Source: JAJPJX01 sp964568355 | GTDB taxonomy: Bacteria > Acidobacteriota > Terriglobia > Bryobacterales > Bryobacteraceae | Assembly: GCA_964568355.1 (NCBI GenBank) | Contig: CAZMRK010000336.1 | Span: forward strand, 1 to 8,797 | DNA: 8,797 nucleotides | Direction of reading: 5' to 3' | Shown: in pieces, positions 1 to 6,967 of the stretch | Position numbering within the stretch: the stretch's first letter is position 1 | Layout of the letters: every line of letters starts with the position of its first letter | Notes under the pieces: generated by a model | Told to the model about the DNA's origin: nothing | Databases searched by the model: none | Seen by the model: the letters and a program-made list of their open reading frames with translations, nothing else | Translations under genes and position numbers: made by a program

Positions 1-1
1 C

Positions 2-757
2 AACGAGCTGACGCGGGAGCTGGCCTCCAATCCGATTGAAGGCGCGGTGGTGGAATCGCCGGACCTGGCGCCTGTCGTGGAAGGCTTCCCGCAACGCTAT
101 CTGCGTACGCACAGCCTGGAGGACATGAGAGAGCACGCGCGCCTGGAGGAGGCCAGCCGGATCAAGGGCGTCGCGCTCGATTTGCAGCGCCGGGAGGCGG
201 CCTGGCTGCTCTCGCTGGTCACCGGGGACCGGCCTTACCTGTTCGCCTCGGTGGCGGGGACGCTTTCCAGTTTCGGCATGAATATCCTGAAGGCGGAGGC
301 GTTCGCCAACCGTCGCTGGACGGTGCTCGACACGTTCACGTTCGCCGACCCCTCGCGCACGCTGGATCTCAATCCCAGCGAGGTGGACCGGCTGCGGACC
401 ACGCTGGAACTGGTGGTTTCGGGCAAGCGCGATGTGAAGCAGCTTTTGCGAAATCGTCCGAAGCCGGTGCCGCTCAGCCGCAAGGCCCGCGTGCCGACCG
501 CGGTCTCATTCGACGGCGCCGCGTCGAGCACGTCCACGCTGATCCAGATCGTGGCGCAGGACCGGCCCGGCCTGCTCTATGATTTGACGTCGGCGATCTC
601 CGCGCGCGGCTGCAACATCGAGGTGGTCCTCATCGATACGGAAGCGCACAAGGCGATCGACGTTTTCTACGTCACCTCGGGCGGGAAGAAGCTGGCGCCG
701 GAAGCCGAAGCCTCGCTGAGCGAAGCGCTACGGCAGGCCTGCCAGAATCCGGGATAG
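2..757 (+). CDS. glnD: GlnD-type [protein-PII] uridylyltransferase/uridylyl-removing enzyme, C-terminal part (5' end outside window)
   Basis: Only the last 251 codons are visible; the reading frame is open from base 2, so the gene begins upstream of the window. GlnD uridylylates and deuridylylates PII signal proteins according to glutamine level, linking nitrogen status to glutamine synthetase and transcription. The visible part lacks the nucleotidyltransferase and HD catalytic domains. It contains the linker with RYLRTHSLEDMREHARL, typical of GlnD just before its ACT region. Two ACT domains follow: the first at about visible residues 68-135 (LSLVTGDRPYLFASVAGTLS), the second at about 179-250 (IVAQDRPGLLYDLTSAIS, then DVFYVTSGGKKL). 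Both carry the DRP(G/Y)L turn of ligand-binding ACT domains, which sense glutamine in this family. The protein ends at TAG 755-757. The SGNH gene starts 49 bases downstream on the same strand. The tandem ACT arrangement and the DVFYVT motif make GlnD much more likely than other ACT proteins. Confidence 0.9.
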   Translation, partial: NELTRELASNPIEGAVVESPDLAPVVEGFPQRYLRTHSLEDMREHARLEEASRIKGVALDLQRREAAWLLSLVTGDRPYLFASVAGTLSSFGMNILKAEAFANRRWTVLDTFTFADPSRTLDLNPSEVDRLRTTLELVVSGKRDVKQLLRNRPKPVPLSRKARVPTAVSFDGAASSTSTLIQIVAQDRPGLLYDLTSAISARGCNIEVVLIDTEAHKAIDVFYVTSGGKKLAPEAEASLSEALRQACQNPG

Positions 758-763
758 CGGCCG

Positions 764-778
764 GTCCGGCATCCGGAC
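764..778 (+). terminator. Short GC-rich hairpin after glnD, possible weak terminator
   Basis: GTCCGG (764-769) and CCGGAC (773-778) are perfect inverted arms around a three-base loop CAT, beginning six bases after the glnD stop codon. Flanking CC and GG could extend the stem across a G/G mismatch. No run of T follows, so it is not a standard intrinsic terminator. It could act as a 3'-end stabiliser or a Rho-linked stop. The position supports a function; the sequence alone does not prove one. Confidence 0.3.
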
Positions 779-806
779 GGGTGTAGCATGGGGAAGGATT
801 TCTCAC

Positions 807-1487
807 ATGACGACCCGTTTTCTTTGCGCCGCACTCCTGTTTACAATCGTGGCTGCCGTGTGGCGGCCCGCGTTGACCGCCGCGACGGTGGTCCGGGAAG
901 ATATCGAATGGCTGGACGTCTGGCTGCCGGACACCAACCGCCACGATCTGCCGCGAGTGCTGCTGATCGGCGACTCGATCACACGAGGCTACGGCAAGCA
1001 GGTAGAGGCCGCGCTTAAGGGTAGGGCCTATGTCGGCAGACTGGCGACCTCCAAATCGCTGGGCGATCCGGCGCTATTGCAGGAGATTGCTTTGGTGCTC
1101 CAGGAGCAATCTTTCGATGTGATCCATTTCAATAACGGCATGCACGGCGACGGCTATACGGAGGCGCAGTACGAAGAGGCCTTTCCCGAGCTGGTTGCCA
1201 CGCTTCGCCGCCATACTCCCAAGGCACGCCTGATCTGGGCCAGCAGCACGGATGTGCGCGTGCGCGGCCAATTGGAGCAGGTGGCTCCCAAGACCACGCG
1301 GCTGATCCAGCGCAACTCCATTGCGGCGGCCATCGCGGCGCGGGAGAAGATTCCCGTGGACGACCTGTTTGCGATCGTGAAGGATCACCCGGAGTATCAT
1401 GCGGCGGACGGGGTACATTTCAATGAAAAGGGCTATGGGGTTTTGGCGGAACAGGTCAGCCAGGCGGTGAAGAAGGCGCTGCGGTGA
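807..1487 (+). CDS. Secreted SGNH/GDSL-family hydrolase
   Basis: The 226-residue product belongs to the SGNH hydrolase superfamily, which hydrolyses esters of lipids, acetylated sugars or polysaccharides with a Ser-His-Asp mechanism. A hydrophobic N-terminus (residues about 5-25, ending ALTA) looks like a Sec signal peptide, so it probably acts in the periplasm or outside. Block I is VLLIGDSITRGYG with the nucleophile Ser57. Block III is FDVIHFNNGMHG with the oxyanion Asn at 109 or 110. Block V is DGVHFNEKGY with Asp201 and His204. The order and spacing fit a complete single-domain enzyme. Start choice: ATG 807 is preceded by GGGAAGGA (791-798), eight bases from the start. A longer frame from ATG 788 is in another phase and lacks these motifs. 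The gene follows glnD by 49 bases but shows no functional link to it, and it converges with the cytochrome gene. Substrate is unknown; carbohydrate esters are plausible given the neighbourhood. Confidence 0.85.
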   Translation: MTTRFLCAALLFTIVAAVWRPALTAATVVREDIEWLDVWLPDTNRHDLPRVLLIGDSITRGYGKQVEAALKGRAYVGRLATSKSLGDPALLQEIALVLQEQSFDVIHFNNGMHGDGYTEAQYEEAFPELVATLRRHTPKARLIWASSTDVRVRGQLEQVAPKTTRLIQRNSIAAAIAAREKIPVDDLFAIVKDHPEYHAADGVHFNEKGYGVLAEQVSQAVKKALR

Positions 1488-1497
1488 GGGGGGGTGT

Positions 1498-1552
1498 CCG
1501 CTTGCTTACGCGCGCGGTTCGGTGCGGGGGATAGCGAGGCCGCTTGCTGACG
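1498..1552. repeat. Imperfect 13-base direct repeat in the convergent gap
   Basis: CCGCTTGCTTACG (1498-1510) and CCGCTTGCTGACG (1540-1552) match at 12 of 13 positions, 42 bases apart. They lie in the 65-base space between the stop of the SGNH hydrolase and the stop of the cytochrome gene. Such words may be remnants of an interspersed intergenic repeat. I see no clear hairpin plus T-run terminator here, although both converging genes should end in this gap. Confidence 0.3.
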
Positions 1553-2566
1553 TTAGTCCGGATAGGGAGATCCTGCCTGGGCGATCCGAATGCGGTGGTC
1601 GGTAAATTTTTTGTGGGCGCCGGGTAAGTCTATTTTGGGCATGTGGCAGGTCACGCAATCCTGCCGGGCGACCGGGCAGGCGCGGCGGGAAGAGGCCGAG
1701 TGGCAGGCGATGCAGTTCGGATCAAAGGACCGTGGATTGGAGACGGCCGGGCGGTGCGGATCGTGGCATGCGGTACAGCGGATGCGGCGGTCGTCCGGGT
1801 CGTAACATTTGCTAAGCGCCAGGCGGTAAGGCTGGAAGCGCACGTTGGCGATGCCGCGCGGGCCATTGATCGCGACGAAAGACCAGGAGCGGTGGCAGCG
1901 GCCGCAAAAGTCGGACATCTCTTCCGTGGTCATCGCGCCGAGTTTGGGCATGGCTGCGCTTCCCTGCCCGGAATTCATGGCCTGCAGATGCCGCCCGGCC
2001 GACCCGTGGCAGGACTCGCACCACACGCCCGGTTGCATGGCCGCCGGCGTCAACACCGATGCCCGGACCGCGTTGGTGGCATGACATCCGAAGCAGGCGT
2101 TGGTATCGGCCGGGCTCATGCGCCGTCCGGCGGCTTCGAGGAGATTGCCGGGCGCGCTCTCGTGCGCCCCCAGCGTGGCATCCAAGCCGTCGATCGCCGA
2201 ATAGTAGCTCACGCGGCTTTCGAACCACTCGCCGCCGCGCTGGAATACGTAGGTTTGCCCGGCGTCTCCGCGCCCGAAAGCCCAATCCACAAGGGCCCGA
2301 ATCGTTTCTTTGCCGTCGGTCACCGAGTAGGTCAACTGATCGCCAGAACGCGCGATCTCGTAAGAGTACGCTCCGATCCGCGTGCTGAGGCGCGCGTGCC
2401 CGCCCAACACGCCGCGGTCGCTGCAACGGACCAGGGCCCGCGGCATCGCGCCAGACGCAAAGCTTTCGGTCTCGGCGCGATGGCAGCCGCGGCAAGCCGT
2501 CAGGGGCTGGCCGGCGGCCGATGCCGCCATCGCGATCCAGATCCAGCAGAACAGCCGGAATGCCAT
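1553..2566 (-). CDS. Periplasmic seven-haem c-type cytochrome
   Basis: The 337-residue product has a signal peptide (about residues 1-19, no lipobox near the cleavage region) and seven CxxCH haem c motifs. These are CRGCH 25-29, CFGCH 158-162, CESCH 183-187, CGRCH 221-225, CTACH 264-268, CIACH 285-289 and CVTCH 304-308. The ending CPV...DCVTCHMPK...FTDHRI resembles the multihaem cytochrome c554-like proteins common in Acidobacteriota and Planctomycetota. The protein should be matured by the cytochrome c biogenesis system and shuttle electrons in the periplasm. Between haems 1 and 2 lies a haem-free segment of about 128 residues, rich in aromatic and beta-type sequence (TYVFQRGGEWFESRVSYYSA). 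ATG 2566 is preceded by a weak GGGGAA four bases away. It is the third gene of the minus-strand operon, 39 bases after the mannonate dehydratase-like gene, and ends at TAA 1553-1555. Its redox partner cannot be read from the sequence; no oxidoreductase gene is visible here. Confidence 0.88.
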   Translation of the reverse strand: MAFRLFCWIWIAMAASAAGQPLTACRGCHRAETESFASGAMPRALVRCSDRGVLGGHARLSTRIGAYSYEIARSGDQLTYSVTDGKETIRALVDWAFGRGDAGQTYVFQRGGEWFESRVSYYSAIDGLDATLGAHESAPGNLLEAAGRRMSPADTNACFGCHATNAVRASVLTPAAMQPGVWCESCHGSAGRHLQAMNSGQGSAAMPKLGAMTTEEMSDFCGRCHRSWSFVAINGPRGIANVRFQPYRLALSKCYDPDDRRIRCTACHDPHRPAVSNPRSFDPNCIACHSASSRRACPVARQDCVTCHMPKIDLPGAHKKFTDHRIRIAQAGSPYPD

Positions 2567-2605
2567 CCGGTTCCCCAGGCATTCATCATAGTGCAGGCCT
2601 CGTAC

Positions 2606-3646
2606 TTACGCTCGCGTGGCCTTTTGGACCGCGGCCCGCATGTAGCCGACGGTGAACGCGGTGTTGTTGCCGCGGAGGCCTTCCCCGGGGACGTGGTCGG
2701 GGATGAGGACGCCCTTCATGCCGGTCTCGTGCAGAAGTTGCGCAACCCGCTCCATGTCGATGTATCCGGCGTCCACCAGGGTTTCCTGAAAGCGCGGTAA
2801 GGGGGCATCCACGTTGCGGAAATGCACCTTGAAGATGCGGCCTCGCGAGCCGAAGGTCCGGATCATTTCGTAGACGTCTTTGCCGGTGGCCTTGCCGCCT
2901 TCGGCCCAGGTCCCCACACAAAGGCAGAGGCCGAAATTCTCGCTGCCGGCGAGCTCGATCGCCCGTTCGTAGGCGGATGCGGTACGAAAGATACGGGCTA
3001 CGCCGCCGAGCGAGCCCACGGGCGGATCGTCGGGATGCAGCCCGATCCGGACACCGGCTTTTTCAGCCACAGGTATGACGGCCTGGATGAAATGGCGGAA
3101 GCTCTCCCAGATCTCTTCGTCGTGATACTCCCGGCCGTGCGAGTAGGGAAGCTTGACCGCGGCATCGAGATCGAACAGGCGCGTGGAGATGCCGCGAGTC
3201 CGGCCGCGGCCGGTCTGGTAGTACGGCCCCATCTTGATGTTGGCCATGTGGGCGTAGGTGGTGTAGTGGATGCCGGCCCGGCCGAGATCGCGCAGGTATT
3301 GCTTGTACTGCTCGATCTTTTGATCCCTCCCGGGGAGCCCGAGCACCATGGCGGGATCGCAGTGGAGGTCGAGGTTGCCGATGTTCAAAAGCTGGATTCC
3401 CGCGCGCTCGAGCTTCTGTTTGCTCTCGCGGAAATACTCGTAGTGGCAGTGTTCGCTGGTGGTCCAGATGGTGGCGTATTCGATGCCGAGCGATTGGAAG
3501 AACGCCAGGTCTTCGTCGCCGAAGGCAGGTGAGATGCGATGGCCGATCCGTACGCCATCGGCCACGGGAGGAAGCTTGGCCGCGCCGTGGGCCGCCTTCG
3601 CAGCAACGCCCAGGGCGGCGGTGTGAGCAAACTGTCGGCGAGTCAT
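2606..3646 (-). CDS. Mannonate dehydratase-like (UxuA family) TIM-barrel protein with twin-arginine leader
   Basis: The product is 346 residues from the chosen start. It resembles UxuA-type mannonate dehydratase, which converts D-mannonate to 2-keto-3-deoxygluconate in uronate breakdown and uses a Mn/Fe-type metal. Candidate metal ligands at the family positions are His204 in GLHPDDPP, Cys243 in LCLCVGT, His275 in KVHFRNV and Asp317 in IPDHVP. The last motif is usually RPDHG, so this is a divergent member. A related sugar phosphate isomerase/epimerase role is possible. The N-terminus TRRQFAHTAALGVAAK looks like a Tat signal ending near AHGA, implying export, which is unusual for this family. 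Start choice: GAGGAG at 3657-3662 lies 10 bases before ATG 3644-3646 and 4 before ATG 3650-3652, so both are possible. A TTG at 3662-3664 is unlikely because the Shine-Dalgarno would then lie inside the gene. It is the second gene of the operon, just after the receptor. Confidence 0.8.
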   Translation of the reverse strand: MTRRQFAHTAALGVAAKAAHGAAKLPPVADGVRIGHRISPAFGDEDLAFFQSLGIEYATIWTTSEHCHYEYFRESKQKLERAGIQLLNIGNLDLHCDPAMVLGLPGRDQKIEQYKQYLRDLGRAGIHYTTYAHMANIKMGPYYQTGRGRTRGISTRLFDLDAAVKLPYSHGREYHDEEIWESFRHFIQAVIPVAEKAGVRIGLHPDDPPVGSLGGVARIFRTASAYERAIELAGSENFGLCLCVGTWAEGGKATGKDVYEMIRTFGSRGRIFKVHFRNVDAPLPRFQETLVDAGYIDMERVAQLLHETGMKGVLIPDHVPGEGLRGNNTAFTVGYMRAAVQKATRA

Positions 3647-3656
3647 TTCCATTCTT

Positions 3657-3662
3657 CTCCTC
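3657..3662 (-). promoter_or_regulatory. Ribosome binding site GAGGAG deciding the start of the mannonate dehydratase-like gene
   Basis: On the minus strand GAGGAG begins 11 bases after the TGA of the receptor gene (3674-3676) and sits 4 or 10 bases ahead of two in-frame ATG codons. The close packing suggests co-transcription and possibly translational coupling of the two genes. Confidence 0.65.
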
Positions 3663-3673
3663 AAAACATCCCC

Positions 3674-6600
3674 TCAGAATAGGAGTTTCAGAGCAAATTG
3701 AAGTTCCCGATTGGGGATCAACGGATTGGTGGCGGTGATGCGTCCGAAGATCGCGGTCCCGGTGGCAAGGTTCGGCAGGTCGAACTCGGGGCGATTGAAC
3801 GCGTTGAACATCTCAAAGCGAAATTCGAGCGAGGTCTGTTCGTGGATGGGGAAGTGGCGGGAGACGCCGAGATCCCAGTTATGGGTTCCGGGGCCTCGCT
3901 CGGTCAGCCGCCCGAGGTTGCCGTAGTAGTCGCACGAATTCGGCGCGGCCACGCATTTGGGGCTGGTCGCGCTATCGGGATTCTGGAAGGCGGCGGGCGA
4001 GATCCACTGATAGGGATCCTGATGGAAACCGGAAGGCACGCTGGGGCCGACGCGGTTGGGACGAATATTCGTTCCGAAGGAGCCCAGGTTGGCCGGATCG
4101 CCCGGCACATTGACTGAGAAAGGCAGGCCCGACTGCATGGTGGCGGTGCCGGAAAGCTGCCAGGATTGCGCGAGAAGCCGGAGCCATTTCGAAGACGCGA
4201 AACTGTGCGCATCAAACGGCTCCCACACGAAGGACAGCGAAAACCGTTGTGGAATGTTGAAACTGGACTGGCTCTTCTCCGCTTTGCGATTCAGGGGATC
4301 CTGAGCCCACCGAGCGGTGTTGAGCGGGGTGGAACTGCCGGTGAAGTTGTCGTCGATGGCTTTGGAATATGTATAGGCGGCCAGCAGCGTAACACCGCGG
4401 CTGAAGCGCCGCTCAAACCGCGCCTGGAGGCCGTGATAGGTGGCGTTCGAATCGCTGGAGAAGTATCGCATGGGGCCGAACTGGGGAAGCGGCCGGCGAA
4501 GCTGATTGTTACCCGGGCCGGGCGTCGGCATATTGAGGGTCACGGTCTGATCGAGCCGGGTGCTTTTGGAGCCGACGTAGCCGATCTCCATCACAGTGCT
4601 CTGCGTGAGCTGCTGCTGGATCATGAGGGTCCAGGATTGGACATAGGCCGGCTTGAAGTCGCTGGCAATCGGAAGCAGAGCGGGGAACGCGGGAGTGGTG
4701 CCCGATCCGGGGAACCCGTTGGCGATCGACAGGGGCGTTCCATTGGCGATGTTGAAGCTCTCGGTCAGGCTGGCGGGGGGATTGTTGCCCTGCAGGGTAT
4801 AGATCTGCATTTGGGGCATGTTGAAGTAGATGCCGTAGCCGCCGCGAATCACGGTCTGCCTGGCGCCGCCGAACGGGGAGTAGGCAAAGCCGAAGCGCGG
4901 CGCAAAGTTGTGATGATCGGGGTTGAACATGGGGGCGGTAACGCCGAACTCGGGGACCAGTTGCAGCTTCTGGAAATCAAAGGTGCGCAGATTTCCTCCG
5001 GAGTCTTCGGGCACTCCCATGATTTCGTAGCGCAAGCCGAGATTGAGCGTGAGCTTCGGCGAGACCCGCCAGTCGTCCTGCACGTAGTAGCCCTGCCGGA
5101 CCTGATGGATGTTATTGAAGATTCCCGGACCCACGGCTCGCGAGGTGGAACTGGGCAGCCCGAGGAGGAAATCGGCAATCGAATTTCCGGTCACGGCGCC
5201 GGTAAAGCTGAAGCTGCCACGGTTGCCCTGCTGGAAAAAGCGGTCGAGGCGCTGCTTGCGGATGTCCAGCCCGGCTTTGAAGGTGTGGGAACGCCAGGTC
5301 TTGCTAATGTTCTCAGCGATGGAATAGGTCCAGTCAAGCTGTGTCAGAGGGACGAGCCCATTTTCGGCAACGTCGATGAAGCCCGGGATTCCAAAGCCGG
5401 GGACGCCCTTGATCTTCGGGTCCTCGGAGACGCCGGAGACGCCCAAATCCTGCAACGGATCGAAGCCGGCACGCGAGGGGCCGAAGAACTCGTCATTGGC
5501 CCGGTTGTACGAAACGCGGAATTCGTTCAGGAGACTGGGGCTGAACAAATGAATTTCATTCAGCGTGATGTTCTGATCGCGGATGTCCTGAATGATGCCG
5601 AAGGAGGGATTGAGAGAGATTTGCGGGATGTGCTGGTCGCTCACGGCGTAGCGGACAAATAGCTTGTCGGCACTGCTGAACTGGTGATCGATGCGGAGGA
5701 ATCCCTGGTTCTGGGTGGCATTGGTGATGGTGGCGCCATTGTAGTTCAGGGTCCCGGTCGCGTTGGGCAGCGGCATGTACTGGAGCACTTTCTGGGCTTC
5801 CGGAGACAGGCGGCTGGAGGGGATCACGTTGTTCGGAAAAACCGTTCCCGGATTGGCCGGGTCGTTGATGGGGGCGCCTCCGGTGAGAATACCCTGGCGC
5901 TGGGCGGGAGTGAGCACGACGGCCGTCCCCACGACGGATTTATTCTTCAAAAAGCCTTCATACGCCGTGAAGAAGAAGGTTTTGTTCCGGCGGATGGGGC
6001 CGCCGAGAACGCCGCCGAACTGATTTTGATGGAATGGAGCTTTTTGCTGCGTGCGTGTCTGGAAGAAATCGCGTGCATCGAGCTTCTGGTTGCGCAGGAA
6101 TTCAAACAAATCTCCATGAAAGGCATTGGTGCCCGCCTTCAAGACCAGGTTGACCTGCGCGCCGGATTGCATTCCGTATTCGGCCGAGTAGTTGCCGGTC
6201 TGGACGCGAAACTCCTGCAGGGCGTCGATGTTGGGTCTCAGGTTGGACTGGTTCAACAGCGCCGAGTTCACGCCTGCGCCATCGAGCGTGAGTTCGGTGT
6301 TGAACTGGCGCTGGCCGTTGGCCGAGATCTGGTACGGATTGCTGAAATTGACACTGTCGTTGGAATGGCGCTGGCCCGGCGTGACTCCGGGAATCAGGTA
6401 GGCCAACTGGGCGTAGTTCCGCCCATTGAGCGGCAGCTCGACGATCTTTTTTTCATTCACCACGGTGCCAAGCGAGGCGCTGGCCGAGTCCACGATGGGC
6501 GCCTCGGCGGTGACAGAGACGGTCTCGCCCACATCGCCGACGCCGAGCGCGAAATCGAGGGTGAGCTTCTGGTTGACCTGGAGTTCCACCGAGGGTCGGA

Positions 6601-6856
6601 CCTGGGTTTTGAAACCAGGCTTCTCGACGGCGACCCGGTAATGTCCGGGATCGAGGCCGGCTACGTTGTAATAGCCGCTGTCATTGGTGGCGAGACGCCG
6701 GACCTGCTGGGTGCCGAGGTTGAGGACGGAGATCTGAGCTCCGACGATGGCGGCTCCGCTCGGATCGGTTACATTGCCGAGGATCGCGGTACTGGTGGTT
6801 TGAGCGCTGAGCCACCGAGCGGCGCAGAAGAGAAGAATCGAGATTCGAAAGCGCAT
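3674..6856 (-). CDS. Oar-like TonB-dependent outer-membrane receptor with carboxypeptidase-regulatory-like domain
   Basis: The 1060-residue product has the layout of the large Oar-like TonB-dependent proteins that are abundant in Acidobacteriota. Residues 1-18 form a signal peptide (cleavage likely at LSA/QT). Residues about 22-108 form a carboxypeptidase-regulatory-like beta-sandwich (GNVTDPSGAAIVGAQISV, then DSGYYNVAGLDPGHYRV). A plug region follows, with LGTVVNEKKIVELPLNGRNY around 129-148 and LDGAGVN at 191-197. RPNIDALQEFRVQTGNYSAE (207-226) marks the passage to the barrel. The rest is beta-barrel, ending in LQFALKLLF with the terminal Phe typical of outer-membrane proteins. It probably imports a large nutrient such as an oligosaccharide or peptide, powered by TonB-ExbBD, though Oar of Myxococcus has been linked to export. 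AGGAGG (6860-6865) lies only three bases before ATG 6856; no better start is seen. It is the first gene of the operon and divergent from the regulator at 7049. The substrate is not known. Confidence 0.9.
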   Translation of the reverse strand: MRFRISILLFCAARWLSAQTTSTAILGNVTDPSGAAIVGAQISVLNLGTQQVRRLATNDSGYYNVAGLDPGHYRVAVEKPGFKTQVRPSVELQVNQKLTLDFALGVGDVGETVSVTAEAPIVDSASASLGTVVNEKKIVELPLNGRNYAQLAYLIPGVTPGQRHSNDSVNFSNPYQISANGQRQFNTELTLDGAGVNSALLNQSNLRPNIDALQEFRVQTGNYSAEYGMQSGAQVNLVLKAGTNAFHGDLFEFLRNQKLDARDFFQTRTQQKAPFHQNQFGGVLGGPIRRNKTFFFTAYEGFLKNKSVVGTAVVLTPAQRQGILTGGAPINDPANPGTVFPNNVIPSSRLSPEAQKVLQYMPLPNATGTLNYNGATITNATQNQGFLRIDHQFSSADKLFVRYAVSDQHIPQISLNPSFGIIQDIRDQNITLNEIHLFSPSLLNEFRVSYNRANDEFFGPSRAGFDPLQDLGVSGVSEDPKIKGVPGFGIPGFIDVAENGLVPLTQLDWTYSIAENISKTWRSHTFKAGLDIRKQRLDRFFQQGNRGSFSFTGAVTGNSIADFLLGLPSSTSRAVGPGIFNNIHQVRQGYYVQDDWRVSPKLTLNLGLRYEIMGVPEDSGGNLRTFDFQKLQLVPEFGVTAPMFNPDHHNFAPRFGFAYSPFGGARQTVIRGGYGIYFNMPQMQIYTLQGNNPPASLTESFNIANGTPLSIANGFPGSGTTPAFPALLPIASDFKPAYVQSWTLMIQQQLTQSTVMEIGYVGSKSTRLDQTVTLNMPTPGPGNNQLRRPLPQFGPMRYFSSDSNATYHGLQARFERRFSRGVTLLAAYTYSKAIDDNFTGSSTPLNTARWAQDPLNRKAEKSQSSFNIPQRFSLSFVWEPFDAHSFASSKWLRLLAQSWQLSGTATMQSGLPFSVNVPGDPANLGSFGTNIRPNRVGPSVPSGFHQDPYQWISPAAFQNPDSATSPKCVAAPNSCDYYGNLGRLTERGPGTHNWDLGVSRHFPIHEQTSLEFRFEMFNAFNRPEFDLPNLATGTAIFGRITATNPLIPNRELQFALKLLF

Positions 6857-6874
6857 GCCCCTCCTGGTCTTACG

Positions 6875-6884
6875 TGGACTGACC
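6875..6884. promoter_or_regulatory. Candidate operator, copy 1 of TGGACTGACC
   Basis: This exact ten-base word recurs twice more in the same divergent region (6936-6945, 6953-6962). Here it touches the predicted -10 of the receptor operon and covers the expected transcription start, so a bound repressor would block initiation. The three copies all read in the same direction. Its role as an operator is inferred. Confidence 0.5.
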
Positions 6885-6911
6885 TTATCGCGTCGAAGCC
6901 TGCATTGTCAA
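6884..6911 (-). promoter_or_regulatory. Predicted sigma-70-type promoter of the receptor operon
   Basis: On the minus strand a perfect -35 TTGACA (6906-6911) is followed after 16 bases by GATAAG (6884-6889), matching TATAAT at four of six positions. The transcription start would fall near 6877. That leaves a leader of about 20 bases, which carries the AGGAGG of the receptor gene. Confidence 0.55.
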
Positions 6912-6934
6912 GTAGCAGCGGCAGTGACTCTTCG

Positions 6935-6966
6935 CTGGACTGACCACCTCACTGGACTGACCACCT
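6935..6966. promoter_or_regulatory. Tandem candidate operators, copies 2 and 3
   Basis: CTGGACTGACCACCT occurs at 6935-6949 and again at 6952-6966, identical over 15 bases with a 17-base period. The inner TGGACTGACCA is an imperfect palindrome (TGG.C.G.CCA) and resembles the TGGTCNGACCA core bound by the GntR-family protein FadR of E. coli. The pair covers the -35 zone of the predicted regulator promoter and lies just upstream of the receptor operon promoter, so it could serve both directions. The likely ligand is the GntR-LacI protein encoded next to it. This is inference, not proof. Confidence 0.55.
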
Positions 6967-6967
6967 A

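Noticed and set aside
781..790. GTGTAGCATG just ahead of the SGNH gene as a -10 promoter element
   Set aside because: TAGCAT matches the -10 at only four positions, has no acceptable -35 at 16-18 bases upstream, and overlaps the ribosome binding region.
2540..2566. Lipoprotein signal for the cytochrome based on Cys7
   Set aside because: Cys7 lies too close to the N-terminus, within the hydrophobic core, and the context does not match a lipobox; an ordinary signal peptide fits better.
1643..2800. Plus-strand open frame of 385 codons opposite the cytochrome gene
   Set aside because: The seven CxxCH motifs on the minus strand fix the true coding frame; the antisense product is low-complexity and crosses two gene boundaries.
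2822..3532. Plus-strand open frame of 236 codons opposite the mannonate dehydratase-like gene
   Set aside because: The conserved metal-ligand motifs lie on the minus strand; the antisense frame is a composition artefact.
3662..3664. TTG as start of the mannonate dehydratase-like gene
   Set aside because: The strong GAGGAG would then fall inside the gene, overlapping the start codon itself, and two well-placed ATG codons follow.
4166..5662. Long open frame on the plus strand opposite the receptor gene (498 codons)
   Set aside because: It is antisense to a convincing receptor gene, has no recognisable domain, and is explained by GC-rich codon bias keeping the opposite frame open.
5684..6943. 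Second long plus-strand open frame (419 codons) running from the receptor gene into the divergent promoter
   Set aside because: It is antisense to the receptor and runs across promoter and operator sequence; the product shows no family motif.
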